Shown one piece after another: positions 16,680 through 24,749 of a DNA stretch of 49,767 nucleotides. Positions within the stretch are counted from its first letter, which is position 1. Each line of letters begins with the position of its first letter. This stretch comes from Bacteroidales bacterium (lineage in GTDB: Bacteria; Bacteroidota; Bacteroidia; Bacteroidales; JACABE01): contig JAHEYQ010000037.1 in NCBI GenBank assembly GCA_023251515.1, positions 1 through 49,767 on the forward strand, read 5' to 3'. The translations under genes were made by a program, and so were the position numbers. A model generated the notes under the pieces. That model was not told the origin of the DNA and did no database searches. It saw only the letters and a list, made by a program, of their open reading frames with translations.

Positions 16680-16761
16680 AAATCTGCCAGATTTCACCTT
16701 TGTTTCTTTAAACAAAATTGCAAATTATCAATAATTTATATGCTATAAATCTGGCAGATTT
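16680..16761. repeat. REP/MITE-like element bounded by AAATCTGCCAGATTT palindromes (copy 2)
   Basis: AAATCTGCCAGATTT at 16680-16694 and its reverse complement at 16747-16761 enclose 52 nt, matching the layout of the element at 310-392. It fills most of the gap between the tolC-like and hlyD-like genes. Confidence 0.75.
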
Positions 16762-16777
16762 ATTCATAATTCATCAT

Positions 16778-18037
16778 TCATAATTTTCCAACGTTTACCA
16801 AATAATCAAATTTAGCTTTATGTAATTGAATTTTATGGATTTCGTAATTTATTTTTGCCATGGTTTCGGCATTTACATCATTCAGATAATCGTTGGAAGT
16901 AATATATGCATTGTCGAATTGTGAGGATGAATTTTTAGCAATTTTAGTTTTCAGATTAATGATTTCTAAATCTTTAAGTATCAATTCAGTAAATTTATCT
17001 ATTTCTGCTTTATCGCGTTGATAAGCCATTTTCATATTTTTCTGATATATATCTTTAGTATTATTAATGATATCTTTTTGAATTTCAAGTATTTTCTTTT
17101 CATTTTGGGTTTGATTCCAGTTCCAGATATTCCAGCTTAGTTTTGCTCCAACTATGTAAAATGACTGAAAATCATTGGATAACATATTTAAACCCGGTCT
17201 TCCGTATCCCAACTGTCCGAAACCATATAATTTTGGCATAAGCTTTGAAGACAAAACATTCTGAGTTGCTGAAAGTCTGGCTATATTTATTTCAAAAGTT
17301 TTTAATTCAGGGCGATTATTTTCAAAAACGTTTGTGTTTACCGAAATTTCCGGATTTGTAAATATTGCGTTATCAGTAATTTCAATTCCGCAAAGTTCTT
17401 TTAGCATTTCAATACTTGCATTTTCAGAAGTCTTGATCTCAATTATTTTTTGCTCAATCTTTATAATTTCTGCCTTCAGATTATCAGAATTACTTTCGTT
17501 TATTACGCCATTTTTAACTCCCGATTCGATTTTCTGGAGTTTAAGTCCAATATCTTTTCTTGAAATATCAAGTAACTCATTGTTTTTCTTTAACATAAGA
17601 ATATTGAAATATAGTAAATTCACTCTTTCTTTGAGTTTATAGATTTCTGTTTCTAAATTCTGCTGTTCATTTTGCGTATTAATACTTTCCACTTTCTTTT
17701 GCCCTGAAATACTGCCACCATCCCAAATTAACTGATTGATATCCAAAGTAGTTTTATACATATCTTTTGAATTTTCAGGGATATTTACTCCTGGAATATT
17801 TAAAGACATTTTGGTTACATCCGACTGGTAAGTAGCTTGAGCATTCAGATTTACTTGTGGTAAGTAATTGCTATTCAGATTTATAATTTTTAATTCAGCC
17901 GATTTATTAATCATCTCTTTTTGTTTAATTAAAGGATAATTCTCAGCTGCTTTTTGATAACATAATTGTATATCAATATTTTGAGCATATATATTTGAGC
18001 ATATTATGCTAATAAACAGAAAAAATATTTTCTTCAT
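16778..18037 (-). CDS. TolC-like outer membrane efflux protein
   Basis: Outer-membrane channel of the tripartite exporter. A signal peptide (about 1-18, ending I-Y-A-Q) precedes two outer-membrane-efflux repeats rich in long amphipathic helices (L-C-Y-Q-K-A-A-E-N-Y-P at about 25-35 is the usual opening). The length of 419 aa is typical for Bacteroidota. Its ATG overlaps the TGA of the tetR gene by 4 nt (18034-18037), so the two are translationally coupled. Confidence 0.93.
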   Translation of the reverse strand: MKKIFFLFISIICSNIYAQNIDIQLCYQKAAENYPLIKQKEMINKSAELKIINLNSNYLPQVNLNAQATYQSDVTKMSLNIPGVNIPENSKDMYKTTLDINQLIWDGGSISGQKKVESINTQNEQQNLETEIYKLKERVNLLYFNILMLKKNNELLDISRKDIGLKLQKIESGVKNGVINESNSDNLKAEIIKIEQKIIEIKTSENASIEMLKELCGIEITDNAIFTNPEISVNTNVFENNRPELKTFEINIARLSATQNVLSSKLMPKLYGFGQLGYGRPGLNMLSNDFQSFYIVGAKLSWNIWNWNQTQNEKKILEIQKDIINNTKDIYQKNMKMAYQRDKAEIDKFTELILKDLEIINLKTKIAKNSSSQFDNAYITSNDYLNDVNAETMAKINYEIHKIQLHKAKFDYLVNVGKL

Positions 18038-18642
18038 ATTTTTACAGAATTTATGATAAACTGACTGACTTCTTTTTTGCGTTCCAATAAGAATTTATGA
18101 TATTCACCTGAATTATTGTCGAATAACATGTTTTGTAACAATGGTTTTGCTGCAAACGGAAACACACTTAAAGCTATAATATTAATTAACAAATGTCTGG
18201 GATTTATGGCCCTGATTTTTCCATCATCGATATCTTTTTGAATTCCTGAAAATATAATTTGAGGTTGTATTCCCATTTTTTTCATCATACCCACAATTCT
18301 TTCCGGATTTCTGTGTAATTCTGTTAATACAAAAATTGGTATCTGAGGTATTTCTATTATTGTTGTAATATAATTTTCAACAAAAGTTTCCACTTTTTCT
18401 TCAAAACTGGTATCAGAATTCATTTTTTCTACTACCCGCGGTATGAATTTTTGAAATGCATCATTAAAAATCGCTTCAAAAAGTTTGTCTTTGCTACGAA
18501 AATAGTAATGTAGTAATGCTTTATTCATTCCGGCTTCATCTGCAATTTCCTGCATACGAGCTCCATCATAGCCTTTCTTAAAGAATATTTCCTTGGCTGC
18601 CAGTAATATAATTTGCTCAGTATCTGTTTCTTTTAAACTCAC
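18034..18642 (-). CDS. TetR/AcrR-family repressor, CecR-like by context
   Basis: Probable autoregulated repressor of the efflux operon. Residues 8-55 form the TetR DNA-binding domain: I-L-L-A-A-K-E-I-F-F-K-K-G-Y-D-G-A-R-M, then I-A-D-E-A-G-M-N-K-A-L-L-H-Y-Y-F as the helix-turn-helix. The rest is the helical ligand-binding domain. The start is a GTG at 18642-18640. It is first in the operon, and its promoter carries a 17-bp palindrome over the expected transcription start. The order tetR-tolC-hlyD-ABC-ABC-permease-permease parallels E. coli cecR-ybhGFSR with a dedicated tolC. Confidence 0.93.
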   Translation of the reverse strand: MSLKETDTEQIILLAAKEIFFKKGYDGARMQEIADEAGMNKALLHYYFRSKDKLFEAIFNDAFQKFIPRVVEKMNSDTSFEEKVETFVENYITTIIEIPQIPIFVLTELHRNPERIVGMMKKMGIQPQIIFSGIQKDIDDGKIRAINPRHLLINIIALSVFPFAAKPLLQNMLFDNNSGEYHKFLLERKKEVSQFIINSVKI

Positions 18643-18668
18643 AATGCTTTTTATTAAATGGTTTAATT

Positions 18669-18685
18669 ATATGGTTTAACCATAT
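18669..18685. promoter_or_regulatory. Probable TetR operator ATATGGTT-T-AACCATAT
   Basis: Perfect 8+1+8 palindrome located between the -7 element and the tetR start codon, where RNA polymerase starts transcription. The left half is echoed 13 nt away (ATGGTTTAA at 18658-18666 and again at 18671-18679). Size and place are those of a TetR-family operator. Confidence 0.8.
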
Positions 18686-18687
18686 GG

Positions 18688-18718
18688 CAAAATTATATAA
18701 AAATTTTTATCCAACAAA
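18688..18718 (-). promoter_or_regulatory. Promoter of the TetR-efflux operon
   Basis: On the minus strand TTTG (18718-18715), a 19-nt spacer, then TAATTTTG (18695-18688): an exact match to the Bacteroidota TTTG-N19-TAnnTTTG promoter. The transcription start should fall within the palindrome at 18669-18685. Confidence 0.85.
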
Positions 18719-18733
18719 TTTATTTAAAAAAAA

Positions 18734-21142
18734 CTATTTCAGGATAATGATTTCAACCCGGCGGTTTTCTCTTGCCTGAGATTCATTTTTTTCGGGATTC
18801 CAAACCGGTTGTAATTTCCCAAAACCCAATGTTTTTATCCTTTCTGCATTTATTCCTTTTAAAACTAATGAGTTTTTAATTTCATTTGCTCTTCGTAGCG
18901 ATAATGAATTGCAATATTCCACACTTCCAACCAAGTCAGTATGACCTATCAATACTGCTTCACAATTCGGTTTTTCTTTCATTATTTTGACATAATTATC
19001 AATAACTTCCTTGTATTTTGGTAATATTTCGCTTTTATCAAAGTCAAAAAGTGTAATGATTTGAGGAGTAGATGTAGGTTTTAATTTGCTTATTTTTTTC
19101 AAACTGTCGGCTAAAGAAACACTTGTATTTGATCCATTTAGTTCTAATGACATTACATCATAATCTTCACCAATATATACTTTTGAAGATGTTGTTTTTG
19201 TCTTGTTTAAGTCGTTATATATTAGTTCAATGCTCCTTTCTTTGTCGGCAATAGTTGGTTTGTATGAAATCTCATAAAAATATTTGGTTGTTTTCACAAA
19301 TTCGCCAAAGACTTTCTCAATAGATTTGTAATTTCTGATATTATAATGCTTTCCTCCGCTTAAACTTGCCATTTCATCTAATAAACTCATATTTGTGCCT
19401 GATCCATAGGATATTATAAACATTGGAATATTGTTTTTGCGAGCTTTAGATATAACTGCATTTGCCGTAACTGCATAATTATCTGCATATTGATATGAAG
19501 AATTCTCGTTTCCATCTGTAAAAAGTATCAGTCTTTTGAAACGGGAATCTACACTGTCAAATTGTCTGAACCCCAAATCGGTGCCAGCATATAAAGCTGT
19601 TGCACCACCCATATCTGTTAATCCTTTGAATGCATATTTGTTGTAAACCTCTTTCTTATTGTCAGTTAAAGGGAGAATACTATCCAATTTATCATCAAAT
19701 TTTACAACCGAAATTCTGTCCTTATCATTAGTCAGTTTAATAAATTTATCCATTGATCGTTCCAAATATACAATATCTGAGGACATTGAGCCACTATAAT
19801 CCAATACAACTGAAAAATCACTTTTTGTATCCATATTATATATTTCTCTGACCTCGAAATTGTTAATCGGATATTTTTTATCATCTATTACTTCTACCAA
19901 TTGTTTGAAGTATTTTCTGAAAGAATTTTTTCTATCGGCTTCAGAAGCCAAATTTGTTACAAAATATCCGGAAGTATCTACAACTAATACATATAGCTTG
20001 ATTTCCTCTGGATAATTACTTTTGTCAATGCTAAAAATTTCAAAGTTCAATTTGTTTTTTGAACCAATTTCTGCAATAGATTTTTTGCCTTCAATGAATT
20101 TTCTTTCAATTATTTGAGTGTATTTTGGATATCGGTATGTTAGGTCTTTGTATTTGAAAATCAATTCAAATTTGGTGTCTTCATTAATTTTTTGACGAAT
20201 ATTGCCATTTGCTTTTTTCTTATAAATTCGTTTTCCGTTAGAAAATATAAGGCTATCAATTTCATTTACTTCCCAGCTCAGGTCTATTTCGCCACCTCTT
20301 TCCACTTTTTCAGGGCAATTAAATTTAACTAAACCTTCAGGCAAAACATAAACTTTGAAAAGTTTTGAATCAGATTTCCCGTTTTCTCTATAAGCTGTAA
20401 ATCTATAGTTTCGCGATTTTTCAGGTTTTAATCTTATCTGATCATTTGGTTTGAATTCTTTATCAATTCCTGATATTCTGATTTTTGTGCTATTTCTGAA
20501 GTTCCACGAAAGCATTATCTCTTCTCCCGAACAAAGCACGGAATCGCCATAAATATTATCGGGTAAACGTAGGTTTAATTTTATTTTTCTTTCTGTAACT
20601 CGTCCATTTTTATTGTGTGCTCTGATTACAAAACTTTGTGTAGAGTCTGGAATGATGCTATAAAAGCCTTCTGTACTTAGGCTATCCGGATTATTGCCAA
20701 TTGTAACAAAAGCAGAATTGCTTGCTTTCCAATTTATCAGAACAGGATCTTCGTCATAAATTCGTTTTGGATAATATATTTCCTCAAAATCAGGTAATTG
20801 AACATTTAAGCGTGTTGAAAACTTTTTTTCTTTTCCATCTTTATTTTTTACTTTCAAATAATAGGTTTTGCTTTGTTCCGGATAAACTGATATTTCTCCG
20901 GTAAATGGGGCGTTTTCTAAATAATCTTCAATTTGTATATTTGTAATGTTTTGATTGGGAAATACATCCCATTTCAGAATGGTAGAATCACCTTGTAAAA
21001 CTCGTTTTGACTTTGTTGTAAAAATGGCATCAATTGAGGGCTTGTTACATGAACTAATCACAAAAACAAGAATAAATATAGATATAAGTTGTATAGTTTT
21101 AGAAAATATCAATTGATTTTCAATAGGTTTGAGTTTAGTCAT
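18734..21142 (-). CDS. Lipoprotein with Ig-like repeats, von Willebrand A domain and OmpA peptidoglycan-binding domain
   Basis: Large envelope protein (802 aa). A lipoprotein signal ends V-I-S-S-C (Cys32). About 38-275 holds three Ig-like units that each start with a strand ending I-L-K-W / L-I-N-W / M-L-S-W. A VWA domain covers about 441-625 with an intact MIDAS, Asp448-x-Ser450-x-Ser452, and an F-T-D-G-N-E-N motif near 541. The OmpA/MotB domain is at about 690-802: F-D-F-D-K-S near 699, G-H-T-D-L-V-G-S near 733 and R-E-N-R-R-V-E at 791-797. It likely anchors the outer membrane to peptidoglycan and binds a protein partner through the VWA domain. Monocistronic; partner unknown. Confidence 0.93.
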   Translation of the reverse strand: MTKLKPIENQLIFSKTIQLISIFILVFVISSCNKPSIDAIFTTKSKRVLQGDSTILKWDVFPNQNITNIQIEDYLENAPFTGEISVYPEQSKTYYLKVKNKDGKEKKFSTRLNVQLPDFEEIYYPKRIYDEDPVLINWKASNSAFVTIGNNPDSLSTEGFYSIIPDSTQSFVIRAHNKNGRVTERKIKLNLRLPDNIYGDSVLCSGEEIMLSWNFRNSTKIRISGIDKEFKPNDQIRLKPEKSRNYRFTAYRENGKSDSKLFKVYVLPEGLVKFNCPEKVERGGEIDLSWEVNEIDSLIFSNGKRIYKKKANGNIRQKINEDTKFELIFKYKDLTYRYPKYTQIIERKFIEGKKSIAEIGSKNKLNFEIFSIDKSNYPEEIKLYVLVVDTSGYFVTNLASEADRKNSFRKYFKQLVEVIDDKKYPINNFEVREIYNMDTKSDFSVVLDYSGSMSSDIVYLERSMDKFIKLTNDKDRISVVKFDDKLDSILPLTDNKKEVYNKYAFKGLTDMGGATALYAGTDLGFRQFDSVDSRFKRLILFTDGNENSSYQYADNYAVTANAVISKARKNNIPMFIISYGSGTNMSLLDEMASLSGGKHYNIRNYKSIEKVFGEFVKTTKYFYEISYKPTIADKERSIELIYNDLNKTKTTSSKVYIGEDYDVMSLELNGSNTSVSLADSLKKISKLKPTSTPQIITLFDFDKSEILPKYKEVIDNYVKIMKEKPNCEAVLIGHTDLVGSVEYCNSLSLRRANEIKNSLVLKGINAERIKTLGFGKLQPVWNPEKNESQARENRRVEIIILK

Positions 21143-21477
21143 ATTGTTCTTTAAGTTTAATTTAATAATGAATATTCATTTTATTTAAGTATTTGTAATT
21201 AAATATATACTGAAAAAACACAAAAAAGTTTCATAAGTTGTTTAATATCAATTTAAATTATGTCTATTTTTATAAATAAATACAGAGTAAAAAAACATCA
21301 AATACAATTTAATTTATGAAAGACAAACAGTGTTGATAATTAAGTAAATATATGTGTTTTCAGATTGAATTATGATTATCTGAAAATTATCAATTTGTAA
21401 AAAATTTATTATTTCATACCTTTGCCGTTTGTAAATCATAGGTATTCGTTTTCGACTACTTTCAAAATATTTTTCAA
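21143..21477. other. Divergent intergenic region with one clear promoter
   Basis: No gene is visible. It holds a perfect palindrome AATGAATATTCATT (21167-21180) 25 nt upstream of the VWA lipoprotein start, and the promoter of the methyltransferase gene at 21394-21424. The rest is AT-rich sequence without further structure that I can see. Confidence 0.7.
21394..21424 (+). promoter_or_regulatory. Promoter of the methyltransferase gene
   Basis: TTTG (21394-21397), 19-nt spacer, TACCTTTG (21417-21424): exact Bacteroidota consensus, 53 nt before the start codon. Confidence 0.85.
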
Positions 21478-22260
21478 ATGAAGTATATCATCAAGTTTTT
21501 TATAAATCTTATTCCCCGAAAATACATTCAATTAGTTAGTCATATTGCTACTAAAATATTGGCATTGTTTTATATAGGCAATAAAGTTGAATGTCCGGTA
21601 TGTTCTCATAAATATCGGAAATTTTTGCCTTATGGTTATGTTACTCCCCGCGAAAATGCATTGTGCCCGAATTGTTTAGCCTTAGAACGTCATCGCTTGA
21701 TGTATTTATTTTTAAAAGACAAAACCAATTTCTTTACCGATAAAATAAAACTATTGCATGTAGCTCCCGAATATTGTTTTATTGATCGTTTTGAGAAACT
21801 TAGCAATATCGATTATGTAACAGCTGATTTGGAGTCGCCTTTAGCTAAAGTTAAAATGGATGTTCAGAATATTCCATTTACCGATAATCATTTTGATGTG
21901 TTGTTTTGCAATCATATAATGGAACATGTTGATGATTATGTAGTTGCTTTGTCTGAACTTTACCGTGTATTAAAACCAGGGGGTTGGGGAATTATTCAAT
22001 CGCCTATAAATGAAAAAAGAACAACAACTTACGAAGATAAAAGCATAATTTCTCCTGCAGAAAGGGAAAAGCACTTTGGGCAAAAAGATCATTTGCGTGA
22101 ATTTGGTGTTGATTATGCACTTCAATTGAAAAAAGTTGGTTTTGAGGTTGTTGCTGATGATTTTATAAATACTTTAAGTAAAGAAACCATTGCTAAATAT
22201 GCTTTATTGGCATATGATAATATTACTATCGAAGAAATTATTTTTGTGGTAAGAAAATAA
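21478..22260 (+). CDS. SAM-dependent methyltransferase with N-terminal zinc ribbon
   Basis: A class I methyltransferase (type 11 group). Two CxxC pairs at Cys39/Cys42 and Cys63/Cys66 form a probable zinc ribbon ahead of the catalytic domain. The SAM-binding region is degenerate at motif I (L-L-H-V-A-P-E near 97-103) but has the acidic V-T-A-D-L-E near 118, D-V-L-F-C-N-H-I-M-E-H-V-D-D near 138-152, and L-K-P-G-G-W-G near 164-170. The substrate is unknown. Relatives often sit among surface polysaccharide genes, but no such genes are seen here; it is transcribed alone and followed by a hairpin. Confidence 0.85.
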   Translation: MKYIIKFFINLIPRKYIQLVSHIATKILALFYIGNKVECPVCSHKYRKFLPYGYVTPRENALCPNCLALERHRLMYLFLKDKTNFFTDKIKLLHVAPEYCFIDRFEKLSNIDYVTADLESPLAKVKMDVQNIPFTDNHFDVLFCNHIMEHVDDYVVALSELYRVLKPGGWGIIQSPINEKRTTTYEDKSIISPAEREKHFGQKDHLREFGVDYALQLKKVGFEVVADDFINTLSKETIAKYALLAYDNITIEEIIFVVRK

Positions 22261-22264
22261 ATAA

Positions 22265-22301
22265 AAATTCCCATTTTAGATTATTATCAAAATGGGAATT
22301 T
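22265..22301. terminator. Bidirectional hairpin terminator
   Basis: Perfect 13-bp stem AAATTCCCATTTT (22265-22277) / AAAATGGGAATTT (22289-22301). The T run is short on the plus side and better on the minus side, where it serves the convergent gene ending at 22346. Confidence 0.7.
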
Positions 22302-22345
22302 GTTGTTAATTAAGCATTTAAAATACATTGCTTTAAGAGAAAGAT

Positions 22346-23323
22346 TTATTTCTTTTCTTTAAAATATTTTACCAATTCTTTCAAGTCTTTTTTTGACGTT
22401 TTTTCATTTTCTTTAACCCATGAATGGTAAACCAATTCTCCTGTTTTACTATTTGTAATATTTACAGTAACTTGATCCGGTTTGCTGATATAATAAATTA
22501 ATTCATCGCTTAAAATCATCTCATTTAGCTCTTTAAGCGAAACTACCTGATATTTATATTTATAATCTTCAAATATTTCTTTGGAATCCAATAGCGGACG
22601 TTTATTTTTTGTATAACTCAAAAAAGATGAACCTGAATTATCTGTCAGAAAAGTAGAAGGGACATATAAAGTATTTGTTTTTAATTCTTTAAGTTCTTCA
22701 GCATTTCTTAATTCAACAAATTTATATACATTTTTTACTTTTGTTTCTAGTTTAGTTTGAAATGCTTGAATAAAGTTTTTAAAAATTCCTAAACCTGTAT
22801 ATAATGGCAATCCGTTTCCGAAAAATTCTCCACTCATCACATCCTCAGCTTTAAATGATTCAGATTTATCAAATTCGAGATCAATAGTTGCAATTGTATT
22901 TGCTAATTCACTAAAATCAATTTTCTTAGGATTTTTCTTTTTTATTTTTGCAAGATATTCTTTGTAAGGTGTCCATAAGCTATAGTAGAAATGGATCAAA
23001 GCTGCAGGTGATTTTTCTAAATTAAATCCTTGAGGATACCGAGTTGTTAATGTTAGAAAATAAGACCCCGCTTTTAAATATTCCGGAAATTCGCTGCTTT
23101 CAATTACTTCAACTTTTGAAAAAGTCCAATTCTCTTTAAGAATTTTTGCATATTCCGGATTGTTTTGATGATCATCCTGATCAATAATAACATAGAGAGT
23201 TGATTGTTTTAATGCTTCAATTTCTTCTTCAACTCCATAGTTTATTTGAAATTGTGCTTTTGTAATAAACGGATTTGCCAAAATCAAAATGAATAAAAGG
23301 CATAAATAAGTGGTTTTTCTCAT
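22346..23323 (-). CDS. Secreted protein of unknown function
   Basis: I do not recognise a family. A signal peptide covers about 1-23 (ending T-K-A-Q). The mature part (about 300 aa) is rich in Lys, Glu and aromatic residues, and mixed alpha/beta by eye, with an early segment L-Y-V-I-I-D-Q-D-D-H and a late one D-Q-V-T-V-N-I-T-N-S-K-T-G-E-L-V-Y that could be a beta strand pair. No cysteine clusters, catalytic motif or sorting domain are visible. It is transcribed alone. Probably a periplasmic or envelope protein restricted to Bacteroidota. Confidence 0.75.
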   Translation of the reverse strand: MRKTTYLCLLFILILANPFITKAQFQINYGVEEEIEALKQSTLYVIIDQDDHQNNPEYAKILKENWTFSKVEVIESSEFPEYLKAGSYFLTLTTRYPQGFNLEKSPAALIHFYYSLWTPYKEYLAKIKKKNPKKIDFSELANTIATIDLEFDKSESFKAEDVMSGEFFGNGLPLYTGLGIFKNFIQAFQTKLETKVKNVYKFVELRNAEELKELKTNTLYVPSTFLTDNSGSSFLSYTKNKRPLLDSKEIFEDYKYKYQVVSLKELNEMILSDELIYYISKPDQVTVNITNSKTGELVYHSWVKENEKTSKKDLKELVKYFKEKK

Positions 23324-23645
23324 TGATAAAATCGTTTAAGTTATTGTATTATAATGTTTAAATTTTTCTGATGTTTGTTTTTTAGTTGTTTTTTATGTTG
23401 CTTCTATCTAAAACGAAAAATATATTTCTTTGTTTTAATAGATTAACTTGAAAGTTAAATTATAAGTAATAATTTAACAAAGCAAAGTTATCATTTTTTC
23501 TGAAACCAATGCAATAATTTTGAAATTCCTTTTTATATTTTATATGCTGCTGTATATTAATATTATACACAATGAAAATGAAAATAAAATTCAGAATTAA
23601 TCATTCCTAAAAATTCCGTAAATTTGCAGATTAAAATTGCTATAA
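23324..23645. other. Divergent intergenic region before gpsA
   Basis: No gene is seen. A -7-like TAAATTTG at 23619-23626, 20 nt before the gpsA start, is the only promoter signal I can identify; no TTTG lies 19 nt upstream of it. The remainder is AT-rich with no clear repeats. Confidence 0.6.
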
Positions 23646-24644
23646 ATGGAAAACTCAGAAAAATATGCGGTAATTGGGAGTGGAAGTTGGGCTACTGCTT
23701 TGGTTAAAATACTTCAGAATAGCGTAGATTGTGTAAACTGGTGGGTTAGGGAACCAGAAATTAAAGAAGCTGTTGAAAAGTTTCATCACAATCCAATTTA
23801 TTTAAGTTCCGTTGAATTTGATATTAATAAATTGTTTATCAGTAATGATATAGAAGAAATTATAGATAGATCAACGCATTTGCTTTTTGTTGTTCCTGCT
23901 GCTTTTTTAAACGACGCTATAGGAAACTTAAAACCTGAAATATTAAAAAATAAAAAAGTTCTTTCAGCAATAAAAGGTATTATTCCAAATCAAAATTTAA
24001 TTATTGCAGATTATTTTAATCAGCAATTTGGTGTTGATTTTCAGAACATTTGTATTGTTAGTGGGCCTTCACATGCCGAAGAAATTGCTTTGGAAAAGTT
24101 AACCTATCTTACCGTCGCATCACAAAATTCTGAATATGCAGAAAGTGTATCTAAAACATTGGCTTGCAGATATGTGAAAACTTCAACTTCAGATGATATT
24201 TACGGAACTGAATATGCAGCTGTTTTGAAAAATATTTATGCCATTGCCGCCGGCGTATGCAAAGGGTTGGGTTATGGTGATAATTTTCTGGCAGTATTGA
24301 TATCTAATGCATTACAGGAAATGGAAAGATTTATTGCCGAGGTACATCCGATTGATAGGGAGCTTACAAATTCATGTTATCTTGGTGATTTAATGGTAAC
24401 AGCATATTCACAATTTAGTCGCAATCGTACTTTCGGTGCGATGATTGGTGCCGGATATTCTGTAAAATCAGCTCAGCTTGAAATGAAAATGATTGCAGAA
24501 GGCTATTATGCAACAAATTGCATTCATTTAATTAATGAAAAATATCAGGTAGATATGCCGATTGCCGAGGCGATGTATAATATTATTTATGAAAATATTT
24601 CTCCTTTTATCGAAATAAAAATACTTTCTGACAGGTTAAAATAA
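23646..24644 (+). CDS. gpsA: NAD(P)-dependent glycerol-3-phosphate dehydrogenase
   Basis: Reduces dihydroxyacetone phosphate to sn-glycerol 3-phosphate for phospholipid synthesis. The Rossmann motif V-I-G-S-G-S-W-A lies at residues 9-16 (Ser replaces the more usual Ala or Gly). The family landmarks S-G-P-S-H-A-E-E (near 139-146), G-T-E-Y-A-A-V-L-K-N-I-Y-A-I-A-A-G near 186-202 with catalytic Lys, and the C-terminal G-D-L-M-V-T followed by S-R-N-R-x-F-G are present. The length of 332 aa is normal. Confidence 0.95.
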   Translation: MENSEKYAVIGSGSWATALVKILQNSVDCVNWWVREPEIKEAVEKFHHNPIYLSSVEFDINKLFISNDIEEIIDRSTHLLFVVPAAFLNDAIGNLKPEILKNKKVLSAIKGIIPNQNLIIADYFNQQFGVDFQNICIVSGPSHAEEIALEKLTYLTVASQNSEYAESVSKTLACRYVKTSTSDDIYGTEYAAVLKNIYAIAAGVCKGLGYGDNFLAVLISNALQEMERFIAEVHPIDRELTNSCYLGDLMVTAYSQFSRNRTFGAMIGAGYSVKSAQLEMKMIAEGYYATNCIHLINEKYQVDMPIAEAMYNIIYENISPFIEIKILSDRLK

Positions 24645-24749
24645 GATTTCATCGAATAATTCAAACCTTAGGTATTATTAACTGTTCTTTTTCAGTTCAT
24701 TTATATAATTTTGTATAAACTTAATTTAGTAATTAAAAAATATTCAAAC

